A DNA stretch of 64,000 nt from Bosea sp. 29B (GTDB lineage Bacteria > Pseudomonadota > Alphaproteobacteria > Rhizobiales > Beijerinckiaceae). A program made the position numbers and the translations under genes. Position 1 is the stretch's first letter. Each line of letters starts with the position of its first letter. Positions 36,213-47,502 of the stretch are shown here, in pieces. Under the pieces are notes generated by a model that was given only the letters and a program-made list of their open reading frames with translations, did not search any database and had not been told where the DNA came from. The DNA is taken from NCBI RefSeq assembly GCF_902506165.1, contig NZ_LR733817.1:1410255-1474254 (forward strand), in the 5' to 3' direction.

Positions 36213-37343
36213 ATGGCCAAGATCGTATCCGTCGAAGTGCTGCAGGCTGACCTCAAGCCCAAGGTCAAGCGCACCGACGCCGTGCAGAGCTTCGAACTGC
36301 AGGAGACGCCGCTGGTGCGCATCACCGATGCCGACGGCGTCACCGGCACCGGCTACAGCTACACCATCGGCACCGGCGGCTCCTCGGTCTGCAAGCTGAT
36401 CGACGACCATCTCGCCCCCGTGCTGATCGGCCGCGATGCCGAGGAGATCGAGGGGCTCTGGCGCGCTCTGTTCTATCGCGTCCACGCCACCACGGTCGGC
36501 GCCATCACCTCGATCGCGCTCGCGGCGATCGACACCGCGCTCTGGGACCTGCGCGCCCGCAAGGCCGGCCTGCCGCTGCACCGCCTCGCCGGCGGCGCTA
36601 AGACCAGCATCGACCTCTATTACACCGAGGGCGGCTGGCTCCACATGGACGAGGCTGAGCTCGTCGACGAGGCCGTCAAGGCCAAGGAACGCGGCTTCGG
36701 CGGCACCAAGGTCAAGGTCGGGCGCCCGCATGTCGCCGAGGACGTGAAGCGCCTCTCGGCCGTGCGCGACAAGGTCGGCTTCGGCTGGGAGATCATGACC
36801 GACGCCAATCAGGGCCTCTCGCTCGACGAGGCGATCCGCCGCGCCCGCCACTACGAGAAGCTCGACGTCGCCTGGTTCGAGGAGCCGATCCACGCCGACG
36901 ATGTCGGCGGCCATCGCCGCCTGTCGCAGTCCACGACGGTGCCGATCGCGGTCGGCGAGTCCATGTATTCGCTCTCGCAGTTCAAGGACTATCTCGAGGC
37001 CGGCGCCTGCTCGATCGTCCAGGTCGATGTCGGCCGCATCGGCGGCATCACGCCCTGGCTCAAGGTCGCGCACATGGCCGAGGCCTTCAACGTGCCGGTC
37101 TGCCCGCACTTCCTGATGGAGATCCATCTCGGCCTGTGCTGCGCCGTGCCCAATAGCCGCTGGCTCGAATACATCCCGCAGCTCGACCTCGTGACCTCCT
37201 CGCCGATCCGGATCGAGAACGGCAAGGCGATCCCGTCCGACCAGCCCGGCCTCGGCATCGACTGGGACTGGCAGGCGCTGGAGCGCACGATCGTCCACCG
37301 CAGGAGCCATGGCGCAGCGCCGTCCCTCAAAGCGGGAGCTTGA
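36213..37343 (+). CDS. Mandelate racemase/enolase-superfamily protein (acid-sugar dehydratase-like)
   Basis: A 376-residue enolase-superfamily protein with all hallmark residues: base Lys166-x-Lys168 (TKVKVG), metal ligands Asp197 (TDANQG), Glu223 (FEEPI) and Glu249 (GES), second base Asp272 in VDVGRIGGIT, and His299 (CPHFLMEIH). This is the mandelate racemase subgroup that mostly dehydrates aldonic or aldaric acids such as fuconate, rhamnonate or galactarate. The N-terminal capping domain (1-125) has RITDADGVTGTGYSYTI. Exact acid unknown. Followed with almost no gap by an SDR. Confidence 0.91.
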   Translation: MAKIVSVEVLQADLKPKVKRTDAVQSFELQETPLVRITDADGVTGTGYSYTIGTGGSSVCKLIDDHLAPVLIGRDAEEIEGLWRALFYRVHATTVGAITSIALAAIDTALWDLRARKAGLPLHRLAGGAKTSIDLYYTEGGWLHMDEAELVDEAVKAKERGFGGTKVKVGRPHVAEDVKRLSAVRDKVGFGWEIMTDANQGLSLDEAIRRARHYEKLDVAWFEEPIHADDVGGHRRLSQSTTVPIAVGESMYSLSQFKDYLEAGACSIVQVDVGRIGGITPWLKVAHMAEAFNVPVCPHFLMEIHLGLCCAVPNSRWLEYIPQLDLVTSSPIRIENGKAIPSDQPGLGIDWDWQALERTIVHRRSHGAAPSLKAGA

Positions 37344-37344
37344 G

Positions 37345-38076
37345 ATGAGTACGCTCGCAGGACAGATCGTCGTCATCACCGCCGCGGCGCAAGGCATCGG
37401 CCGCGCCACCGCTGAGGCCTTCGACCGTGCCGGCGCCATCGTCTGGGCGACGGACATCAACGAGGGCGCGCTGGCCGCGATCGAGGCCGGGCCGAACTTG
37501 CAGCGCCGCAGGCTCGACGTGCTCGATGCCGCCGCCGTCGCTGCCTTCTTCGCCGGGATCGGCCGGGTCGATGTGCTCTTCAACTGCGCCGGCATCGTCC
37601 AGAGCGGCACGGTACTGGAGGTGAGCGAGGCCGACCTCGACTTCGCCTACGACCTCAACGTCAAGGCGATGGTGCGCACGATCAAGGCGGCGCTGCCCGG
37701 CATGCTCGCGCGCAGATCCGGCTGCATCGTCAACATGGCCTCGGTCGCCTCCAGCGTGAAGGGCGTGCCGAACCGCTTCGCCTATGGCCTGACCAAGGCG
37801 GCGGTGCTCGGCCTGACCAAGTCGATCGCGGCGGACTATGTCGCCCAGGGCATCCGCTGTAACGCGATCTGCCCCGGCACGGTCGAGAGCCCGTCATTGC
37901 AGCAGCGGCTGAGTGCGCAAGGCGACTATGAGGCAACCCGTGCCGCCTTCGTCTCCCGCCAACCGATCGGGCGGATCGGCACGCCGCAGGAGATCGCCGA
38001 TCTCGTCGTCTACCTGGCAGGCGCGACCTACACCACCGGCCAGGCTCACATCATCGACGGCGGCTGGACGATCTGA
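37345..38076 (+). CDS. SDR-family dehydrogenase (2-keto-3-deoxy acid pathway-like)
   Basis: A 243-residue short-chain dehydrogenase: TAAAQGIGRAT nucleotide turn at residues 12-22, Asp36 (WATDIN) for NAD, NCAGIV, NMAS and YGLTK catalytic residues, and a final IIDGGWT. It resembles 2-keto-3-deoxy-L-fuconate dehydrogenases, which follow an acid-sugar dehydratase in the same kind of operon. The start lies 1 bp after the previous stop with GGGAG upstream. It would oxidise the 2-keto-3-deoxy acid made by the preceding enzyme, if that inference holds. Confidence 0.9.
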   Translation: MSTLAGQIVVITAAAQGIGRATAEAFDRAGAIVWATDINEGALAAIEAGPNLQRRRLDVLDAAAVAAFFAGIGRVDVLFNCAGIVQSGTVLEVSEADLDFAYDLNVKAMVRTIKAALPGMLARRSGCIVNMASVASSVKGVPNRFAYGLTKAAVLGLTKSIAADYVAQGIRCNAICPGTVESPSLQQRLSAQGDYEATRAAFVSRQPIGRIGTPQEIADLVVYLAGATYTTGQAHIIDGGWTI

Positions 38077-38120
38077 AGGCCCGGCTGCCTGACAAGCAAA
38101 GGGCGACAGGAGGATTTCGC

Positions 38121-39197
38121 ATGAGCCAGCCTTCCGGGCACGGCACGGCCCGCTATCGCGCCGGCGAACTCGCAGCTTTGGCGCGCACTTTGCTGGAACG
38201 CGCCGGCCTGCCACAGGACAAGGCCGGTGATGTCGCTGAGGTCCTGGTCGAGGGTGACCTGCTCGGCAAGTCGACGCATGGCCTCGCCTTGCTGCCGCTC
38301 TATCTGCGCGAGATCGAGAGCGGCGGCATGACCGCTGCCGGCGAGCCCGAGATCCTCAACGATATCGGCGCCTGTCAGACCTGGGACGGGCGCAAGCTGC
38401 CCGGCCCCTGGCTGGCACGCCGCGCCACCACCGAGGCGATCACCCGGGCCAAGCGCTTCGGGCTCGGCGCCGTCGCGATCCAGCGCAGCCACCACACCGC
38501 CTGTCTCGGCGCCTATCTCCAGCCGGCGATCGACGCCGGCTGCCTGATGCTGCTGACGCTGACCGATCCCGGCCACAGCAGCGTCGCTCCCTTCGGCGGC
38601 GTCACGCCGGTCCTGACCTCGAACCCGATCGCCTTCGGTGCGCCGGCGCCGGATGCGCCGATCCTGATCGACATGTCGACGGCGCTGATGACCAATGGCG
38701 GCGTCGCCGCCTACCGCCAGCGCGGCGAAAACCTGCCGCACCCCTTCCTGATGGATGCGCTGGGCCGGCCATCGACCGATCCGAACGTCATCGCCGCCGA
38801 CCCGCCCGGCACGATCCTGCCGCTCGGCGGACTCGAAGCCGGCCATAAGGGCTTCTCGATCGGGCTCATCGTCGAGCTGCTCACCGGCTGCCTCGCCGGG
38901 CGCGGCCGGGCCGAGGGCGGCGACGGCTGGAGCGCAGCGGTCTTCATCCTGGTGATGGACCCTGCCGCCTTCGGCGGAACCGAGAACTTCAACCGCCAGG
39001 TCGCGGTCCTGGCGGAGCGCTGTCATGCCGCGCAGCCTCGCCCCGGCTTCGACCATGTCGAGCTGCCGGGCGCCCATGGGCTCGCCCGGCGCGAACGCCA
39101 ATTGCGCGACGGCGTCGAGCTTTCCGCCAGCATCGTCACCGGGCTCAGCGAGAGTGCGGCGCGCTTCGACCTTGCCATGCCGGCTGCCATCACCTGA
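38121..39197 (+). CDS. Ldh-family oxidoreductase (malate/L-lactate dehydrogenase type)
   Basis: A 358-residue member of the Ldh_2 superfamily. STHGLALLPLYLREIESGGM near residues 50-70, IQRSHHTACLGAYL (about 115-128), TSNPIAFGAPAP and EAGHKGFSIGLIVELL are standard landmarks. It follows the SDR gene by 44 bp with its own AGGAGGATTT ribosome site. In this operon it could reduce or oxidise a 2-keto acid formed from the acid sugar. It is distinct in sequence from the Ldh-family protein encoded at 32158. Confidence 0.88.
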   Translation: MSQPSGHGTARYRAGELAALARTLLERAGLPQDKAGDVAEVLVEGDLLGKSTHGLALLPLYLREIESGGMTAAGEPEILNDIGACQTWDGRKLPGPWLARRATTEAITRAKRFGLGAVAIQRSHHTACLGAYLQPAIDAGCLMLLTLTDPGHSSVAPFGGVTPVLTSNPIAFGAPAPDAPILIDMSTALMTNGGVAAYRQRGENLPHPFLMDALGRPSTDPNVIAADPPGTILPLGGLEAGHKGFSIGLIVELLTGCLAGRGRAEGGDGWSAAVFILVMDPAAFGGTENFNRQVAVLAERCHAAQPRPGFDHVELPGAHGLARRERQLRDGVELSASIVTGLSESAARFDLAMPAAIT

Positions 39198-39251
39198 CCG
39201 CTAGGCCGCCAACCGTCATCCCCAAGAACAACGAAGCTTCGAGGAAACCCC

Positions 39252-40574
39252 ATGTCGCAGGCGATCGCGGCCGGAACGACACCGGCCGAACAGACGAACA
39301 TCCGGCGCGCCGTCGCGGCGGCGACGATCGGCACCGTCATCGAATGGTTCGACTACGCGCTCTATGGCGCGGCGGCGGGCCTGATCATCAACAAGCTGTT
39401 CTTCCCGCAATTCTCGGATTCGGCCGGCGTGCTCGCAGCCTTCGCGACCTTCGCCGTCGGCTTCTTCAGCCGGCCGCTCGGCGGCATCGTGATCTCGCAT
39501 ATCGGCGACCGCTTCGGCCGCAAGCCGGCCCTGATCTTCACCATCGCCCTGATGGGCGCCTCGACCGTGGCGATGGGCCTGCTGCCGACCTATGCGCAGA
39601 TCGGCATCTGGGCACCGGTGCTGCTCGTCGTCCTGCGACTGCTGCAAGGCTTCGGCGCCGGCGCCGAATATGCCGGCGCGGTCACGCTCGTCGCCGAATA
39701 CGTGCCGCCGGAACGCAAGGCCTACTACACCGCCTATCTCCAGGCGGCGACGGTGGTCGGCATCATGCTGGCGACGCTTAGCTTCCTGCTGGTATCGCTG
39801 CTCTCGGAGGAGACGCTGTTCGGCTGGGCCTGGCGCGTGCCGTTCCTGGCCTCCGGCCTGCTCTTCTTCGTCGCCCTCTACATCCGCAAGCATCTCGACG
39901 AGACGCCGGAATATGTCGCGGCGATGGAGAAGGCGGCCGAGAAGCGCCATGAGGCGCAGGTCCCGCTACGCGAGCTCATCAGCAAGAGCCCGCGCGAACT
40001 GCTCTTCGGCTTCCTGTCGGTCACCGGCCACAACGCCAACGCCTATATCCTCAGCGCCTTCAGCCTGAGCTACATGACCAACACGCTCGGCATGCCCCGC
40101 ACGGATGCGCTGACCGCGGTGATGATCGCGACCCTGACCGGCATCATCACCACGCCGATCATCGGCGCGCTCGCCGACCGCGTCGGCCATGCAAAAGTCT
40201 ACCTGTTCGGGGCGATCTTCGTGTTCTGCTACGCCTTCCCGATGTTCGCGCTGCTCGACACCAGGAACATCGTCCTCTGCACGATCGCCCTCAGCATCGG
40301 CTACGGCATCGGTTTCGGCGGGCTGGCGAGCGCTCAGGGCGCCTTCCTCGCCAACCTGTTCCCGACCCGCTACCGCTTCTCCGGCATCGCCATGACGCGC
40401 GAGCTGAACAGCGTCGCGATCGCCGGGCCGACGCCCTTCATCGCGGCGGCGCTCGTCACGGCCGGCGGCGGCAAGCCGACCTATGTCGTCGCCTATCTGA
40501 TGTTGTGCTGCGCCGTGACGGCGATCGCCGTCCTCGCCGTCCGCTCGCGCTCCTATGAGCGCGGCAGCGAGTGA
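39252..40574 (+). CDS. MHS-family MFS transporter (metabolite:H+ symporter)
   Basis: A 440-residue 12-helix carrier. Family signatures are IGTVIEWFDYALYG (residues 20-33), DRFGRKPALIF, and LRLLQGFGAGAEYAGAVTLVAEYVP with the second-half NLFPTRYRFSGIA loop. MHS carriers import organic acids such as shikimate, citrate, alpha-ketoglutarate or proline/betaine. As the last gene of the acid-sugar operon it likely brings in the substrate of the dehydratase. There is no ABC importer in this unit. Confidence 0.91.
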   Translation: MSQAIAAGTTPAEQTNIRRAVAAATIGTVIEWFDYALYGAAAGLIINKLFFPQFSDSAGVLAAFATFAVGFFSRPLGGIVISHIGDRFGRKPALIFTIALMGASTVAMGLLPTYAQIGIWAPVLLVVLRLLQGFGAGAEYAGAVTLVAEYVPPERKAYYTAYLQAATVVGIMLATLSFLLVSLLSEETLFGWAWRVPFLASGLLFFVALYIRKHLDETPEYVAAMEKAAEKRHEAQVPLRELISKSPRELLFGFLSVTGHNANAYILSAFSLSYMTNTLGMPRTDALTAVMIATLTGIITTPIIGALADRVGHAKVYLFGAIFVFCYAFPMFALLDTRNIVLCTIALSIGYGIGFGGLASAQGAFLANLFPTRYRFSGIAMTRELNSVAIAGPTPFIAAALVTAGGGKPTYVVAYLMLCCAVTAIAVLAVRSRSYERGSE

Positions 40575-40584
40575 GGCGGAGCCT

Positions 40585-40620
40585 CGGATGAGACTGCGAC
40601 CCAAGCCGCAGGCTCATCCG
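40585..40620. terminator. Hairpin between convergent MFS and GH31 genes
   Basis: CGGATGAG (40585-40592) pairs with CTCATCCG (40613-40620), extended inside by TGCG/CGCA around an 8-base loop. It lies in the 57-bp gap between two convergent genes, followed by GCTTTCCCG, so it can serve both strands. Confidence 0.6.
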
Positions 40621-40631
40621 GCTTTCCCGAT

Positions 40632-42908
40632 CTACTGCCCGATCTGCCGGATCGCGATCTTGTTGAAGCGCGGCTTGGCCTCACCCTGCTGCTCGATCGC
40701 GACCTCGCCATTGCGGACCTCGAAGCGCAGCACGGTCGAGCCGGCGCCGCGCCAATCAGCGGTCTCGCCATCGTCCTCATAGAGCTCGCCGGAGGCGCCC
40801 TCGACCACGCCGCAGACCAGCACCTCGCGCTCCTGGCTGATGCCCTTGGCGTCACCGAGCGGGATCAGCGCGCCGGCCCGCACGAACAGCGGCAAGCGGC
40901 CGAGCGGCGCCGCAACCGTCACAGTGACGCCGCCGGGATAGTGCTCGCCATTGTGCCAGTCGTACCACCCGCCCTGATGCTGTGGCAGGTAGACGGCTCG
41001 CTCGCGCGCGCCTTCCTCCAGCACCGGCGCAACCAGCACGTCCGGCCCGAGCATGAAGACGTCGTCGACCGCGACCGCCGTCGCATCCTGCGGGAAGTCG
41101 TAGAGCAGCGGGCGCACGGCCGGGATGCTGTCACGGCTCGCCCGCCACATCTGGGTGTAGAGATAGGGCATCAGCCGGTAGCGCAGCGAGATCGCCTCGC
41201 GCACCTGCGGCACCATCTCCGGATACATCCAGGGCAGGTTGACGACGCCGTCATCGTTCCAGGAGTTCATCACCATGCGCGGCCAGAGCGCGCAGAACTC
41301 GTTGAAGCGGACGAAAAGCTCCGGTCCGGGCGTCGGACCATGGAAGCCGCCGACATCGTGGCCGATCGAGAACATGCCCGACAGGCTCATATTGAGGCCC
41401 TGGGTCAGGTTGTAGCGCAGCGTCTTCCAGGCGGTCTCGTTGTCGCCCGACCAGGTCTGGGCGTAGCGCGAGATGCCGGCACAGCCGCCGCGCGTGATCG
41501 CATACTGGCGCTTGCCCGGCTCGCGCGCCGCTTGCGCCTCATAGGACAGCTTGGTCATCAAAAGCGGCTGCGCCGGGCGCGCCAGTGCCTGCCGGAACGG
41601 ACGCCCATCGCCGTCGCAGACAGCGTCCTCGTCCCAGATCTCGTATTCGTTATTGTCGTTCCAGACCGTGGTGAAGCCATGGTCGAGCAGCGCGCTCTCG
41701 ATACCCGCGCGCCACCAGGCCCGGCCTTTCGGGTTGGTGAAGTCGACATGGAAGCCGAGCCCGTCCCAGAACTGCGCCACGGCCGGCTCACCGGTCCTGG
41801 AATCCTTGACCAGGAAGCCCTGGTCCAGCGCCTCCTTGAGGCGCGGATGGTCGTCGAGCAGGCAGGGCTTCAGGTTCGCGACCGTGTGCATGCCGGCCTT
41901 GTTCAGCCGTTTCATCGTCGCCAGCGGCTCCGGGAACTTGTCGCGGTTCCAGTTGAAGGCGTAGCGGCGCTGGCCGATCTGGGTGTAACCCGAGCCGAAG
42001 TGGAAGCTGTCGCAGGGGATGGCGTGCTTGCGGCATTTGGCGACGAAGTCGCTGATCCTTGCATCGGCATCGGGCGCGTCGGCGATCGCCATCGAGGTCA
42101 CGCCGAAGCCGAAGGACCAGCGCGGCGCGAAGGCCTGCCCGCCGGTCAGCCAGGAGAAGCGCCTGACCACATCCGGCACGGTCGGGCCGGCCATGACGTA
42201 ATAGTCGAGATCGCCGTCATCGCCTTTCCAGGAACGGAACAGGCCGTGATAGTTGTCGAGCGTGCAGCCGAGATCGACGCTGCCCGTCGAGAGGTTGTCG
42301 TAGAACACGCCATGCGCGCCCGCCTTCCCGTCGACGATGAAGAAGGGCAGCATCTTGTAGAGCGGGTCGGAGAGCTCGGCATCGAAGCCGCAAGGATCGA
42401 CCGCATCGATGGCAAAGCGCCGGCCGGTCCGGTCGAGCGGTCCCGCCTTGTCGCCGAGCCCGTAATGCCGCTCGGCATAGTCGCGCGCCATGAAGTGCGC
42501 CACCGCGCCGGTGCGCGGCGAGATCAGATAGGCCTGCGTCGTGCGATCCTGCAGGAAGGGCGTCGCCTCGCCCTCGCGCCGCCAGGCAATGCCGAAGGGC
42601 GAGAGCGTCACCTCGGCGGTGAGACCGCCAGCCGACAGCGTGACCTTGCCCTCGCCTTCGCTGACGCTCGCCTGCGGGCAGGCGAAGCCGGAGAGATCGT
42701 CGCGCGAGCGTCCTTCATAAGCCGGCTCGAGCCCGCCCGGCGCGATCGACCAGCCGCGATCGAGCCGATAGCCGTCCTGCGGCTTCAGCGTCACCCGGCC
42801 GATATCGCCTTCGAGGATGCGCACAGAGATCGTCGCGCCGAGGCCGACATCGAACAAGGCGGCTTCGCCGTCGCGGCCGAGATAGCGGCCTTGCGTCAGG
42901 GCTTTCAT
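40632..42908 (-). CDS. Glycoside hydrolase family 31 alpha-glucosidase
   Basis: A 758-residue GH31 enzyme. The nucleophile is Asp418 in VWNDNNEYEIWD (the WxDMNE region) and the general acid Asp489 in TWSGDN, followed by GLNMSLSGMFSIGHDVGGF. An N-terminal beta-sandwich (1-250) and C-terminal beta domains are visible. No signal peptide is seen, so it should be cytoplasmic and act on sugars after import. Alpha-glucosides, isomaltose-like or alpha-xylosides are the family substrates. Last gene of the LacI-controlled leftward operon. Confidence 0.92.
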   Translation of the reverse strand: MKALTQGRYLGRDGEAALFDVGLGATISVRILEGDIGRVTLKPQDGYRLDRGWSIAPGGLEPAYEGRSRDDLSGFACPQASVSEGEGKVTLSAGGLTAEVTLSPFGIAWRREGEATPFLQDRTTQAYLISPRTGAVAHFMARDYAERHYGLGDKAGPLDRTGRRFAIDAVDPCGFDAELSDPLYKMLPFFIVDGKAGAHGVFYDNLSTGSVDLGCTLDNYHGLFRSWKGDDGDLDYYVMAGPTVPDVVRRFSWLTGGQAFAPRWSFGFGVTSMAIADAPDADARISDFVAKCRKHAIPCDSFHFGSGYTQIGQRRYAFNWNRDKFPEPLATMKRLNKAGMHTVANLKPCLLDDHPRLKEALDQGFLVKDSRTGEPAVAQFWDGLGFHVDFTNPKGRAWWRAGIESALLDHGFTTVWNDNNEYEIWDEDAVCDGDGRPFRQALARPAQPLLMTKLSYEAQAAREPGKRQYAITRGGCAGISRYAQTWSGDNETAWKTLRYNLTQGLNMSLSGMFSIGHDVGGFHGPTPGPELFVRFNEFCALWPRMVMNSWNDDGVVNLPWMYPEMVPQVREAISLRYRLMPYLYTQMWRASRDSIPAVRPLLYDFPQDATAVAVDDVFMLGPDVLVAPVLEEGARERAVYLPQHQGGWYDWHNGEHYPGGVTVTVAAPLGRLPLFVRAGALIPLGDAKGISQEREVLVCGVVEGASGELYEDDGETADWRGAGSTVLRFEVRNGEVAIEQQGEAKPRFNKIAIRQIGQ

Positions 42909-42928
42909 GGGATCTCTCTAGTCAGTCG

Positions 42929-43995
42929 TCAGGACCGGACGGCCCGGCCGTTCTCGTCGAACAGGTGCAGATGCTGCTGCGGGAAGGCGAGCGCGACACT
43001 GGCGCCACGCTGGTGCTCGCTCTGGCCGTCGAGCCGGAGCGTGATCTGCGGCAGGCCGGGCGAAGCGCCATAGAGATAGCTCTCGCCACCAAGACGCTCG
43101 ACCAGCTCGATCGCGAGCGGCACGCCACCATCCTGCGCGGCGAGCGAGAGGTGCTCGGGCCGAATGCCGAGCGTGACCGATGCGCCGGTGGCAAGGCCGC
43201 CGGTCTGGCAGGCGACCTCGTGACCAGCCTCGCCGATCGCGACCGCGCCCGGCCTCACCACCTTGCCGGGCAGCAGGTTCATGCGCGGCGAGCCGATGAA
43301 GCCGGCGACGAAGAGGTTGTCAGGCCGGTTGTAGAGTTCGAGCGGCGTGCCGACCTGCTCGATCCGTCCGCCATGGAGCACGACGATGCGGTGCGCCAGC
43401 GTCATCGCCTCGACCTGATCGTGGGTGACGTAGATCATCGTGCCGCCGATCTCGGCATGCAGCGCGGCAAGCTCCTTGCGGGTGGCTACGCGCAGCTCCG
43501 CGTCGAGGTTCGAGAGCGGCTCGTCGAACAGAAAGATCTTGGGATCGCGCACGATGGCACGGCCGATGGCGACGCGCTGGCGCTGGCCGCCGGAGAGCGC
43601 CTTGGGCTTGCGTTCGAGATAATCGGTCAGGCGCAGCATGCCGGCGGCGCGCTTGACGCGCTTGTCGATCTCGTCGCGCTTGAAGCCCATATTCTCCAGC
43701 GCGAAGGCCATGTTCGCGTAGACGCTCATATGCGGGTAGAGCGCATAGGACTGGAACACCATGGCGAGGCCGCGCTCGGAAGCCGGTAGCCCGGTGACAT
43801 CGGCGCCGTCGATCGCGATCGAGCCGCCGGTGATGCTCTCCAGCCCGGCGATCGAGCGCAGCAGCGTCGACTTCCCGCAGCCGGAGGGGCCGACGAAGAC
43901 GACGAATTCGCCATCGGCGACGTCGAGGTCGATGCCATGCAGCACCGTCGTCGCGCCATAGGCCTTGCGGACGCCCGATAGGCTCAGTCCCGCCA

Positions 43996-43996
<1 letters not shown>
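42929..43996 (-). CDS. Sugar ABC importer, ATP-binding protein (UgpC/MalK-like)
   Basis: A 355-residue ATPase: Walker A GPSGCGKS, LSGGQRQRVAIGRAIVRDP and LFDEPLSNLD in the first 235 residues, then an OB-fold regulatory tail (TLGIRPEHL at about 285). This architecture is that of MalK/UgpC, which can energise several sugar permeases. The start at 43996 overlaps the TAA of the upstream permease gene. The longer left-hand frame runs antisense-like through that permease and is rejected. Confidence 0.93.
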
Positions 43997-45044
<1,048 letters not shown>

Positions 45045-45048
<4 letters not shown>

Positions 45049-46073
45049 GCTGCCCCCTTGCGGCGGCTCGCCGCGAGCTGGGCCAGGGTCAGCGCGAACA
45101 GCACGACGCCGAGCACGACGGAGGCGGCTGCCGCCAGGCCGAAGTTCTGGACCTGATTGGCGAAGGCGGTCTCGTAGATGTAGTGCACCACCATCAGCGT
45201 CGCCGTGCCTGGGCCGCCACCGGTCAGGACGAAGACCTCGTCGAAGGTCTGCACGCCGCGGATCAGCGCCAGGACGATCACCACGATCATGTTCGGCCAG
45301 AGCAGCGGCAGGGTGATGCGCCAGAATGTACGCCAGCGCGGCGTCGCATCCATCTCGGCGGCTTCATAGAGATCGGCGGGGATCGCCTGCAGGCCGGCGA
45401 GCAGGATCAGCGTGTAGAAGCCCATATGGGCCCAGATCGAGACGAAGACGATCCAGAACATCGCCCAGCTCGGATCGACCAGGAACAGGATGCGCTCGCC
45501 GCCGAGCGAGGTGATCGCGGCGTTGAGCAGGCCGTCGCGCTGCAGAATCCACTTCCAGGTCAGCGCCACGACCACCGGCGAGAGCAGCACAGGGAAGAAG
45601 TAGACCGCGCGGAAGAAGCCGCGCGCCCTGATCTTCATGTTCAGCACCACCGCCGTCAGCAACGAGAACAGCACCATCGCCGTGACCTGGAAGACGGTGA
45701 AGCGGGCAGTATTGGACACGCCGCGCCAGAAATGATCCTCGCGGCAGGAAGACGGGTCGAGGAAGGAGCCGCAGTCGAAGAGATAGGCGTATTGCTGCGC
45801 CCCGACATAAGGCCGCTCCGAAGGAAACAGCCCTGCCCCGCCCGTCACCGAGAAGATGAAGTTGATGATGAGCGGCAGGAAGACGAAGAGCGAGAAGAAA
45901 ACGAGATTGGGCAGGAGGAAGACATAGGCCATCCGGCGCTCGCCGATCAGCCGCTGCAGAGCCTGCATCGGCCAGTCGATCAGGCGCATCAGCATCGCGA
46001 GCGGCGCGGCGAAGAGGCTCGCTGCGCCGGCGCGATCCGGGCTTGCCGTGGAGACGGGAGCGTCGGAGGCCAT
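45045..46073 (-). CDS. Sugar ABC importer permease (MalF-like)
   Basis: A 342-residue membrane protein. After a cytoplasmic N-terminus with GERRMAYVFLLPNLVFF, the first periplasmic loop contains two cysteines (FDCGSFLDPSSCREDHFW). The ATPase-contact loop is YEAAEMDATPRWRTFWRITLP, and helices follow. It forms the heterodimer with the MalG-like protein encoded just to its left; the stop overlaps that gene's start by 4 bp and the binding-protein gene ends 6 bp to the right. Confidence 0.92.
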
Positions 46074-46079
46074 GGCGGC

Positions 46080-47357
<1,278 letters not shown>

Positions 47358-47410
47358 GAGCGTTCCATCCCCGCAGAACCGGCGCCTCGATGAGCACCTT
47401 GACAATCATT

Positions 47411-47428
47411 TAGGCAAACGTTTGCCTA
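47411..47428. promoter_or_regulatory. LacI-type operator, perfect 18-bp palindrome
   Basis: TAGGCAAACGTTTGCCTA is perfectly symmetric with the central CG step of LacI-family operators. TTGACA on the + strand (47399-47404) and TGTCAA (TTGACA reading left, 47432-47437) flank it, so one repressor dimer can cover both divergent promoters: the sugar importer operon and the lacI-type gene. Confidence 0.85.
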
Positions 47429-47502
47429 GCTTGTCAATCCCGAAGTGAGCCGGCATCTCTGAGAAGCTGACTCGCTGGGCGAACAGCGGGGATGGGAGCG
47501 AG

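Noticed and set aside
40941..43073. 710-residue open frame on the plus strand
   Set aside because: Antisense to the GH31 gene with both catalytic Asp motifs; no recognisable domain.
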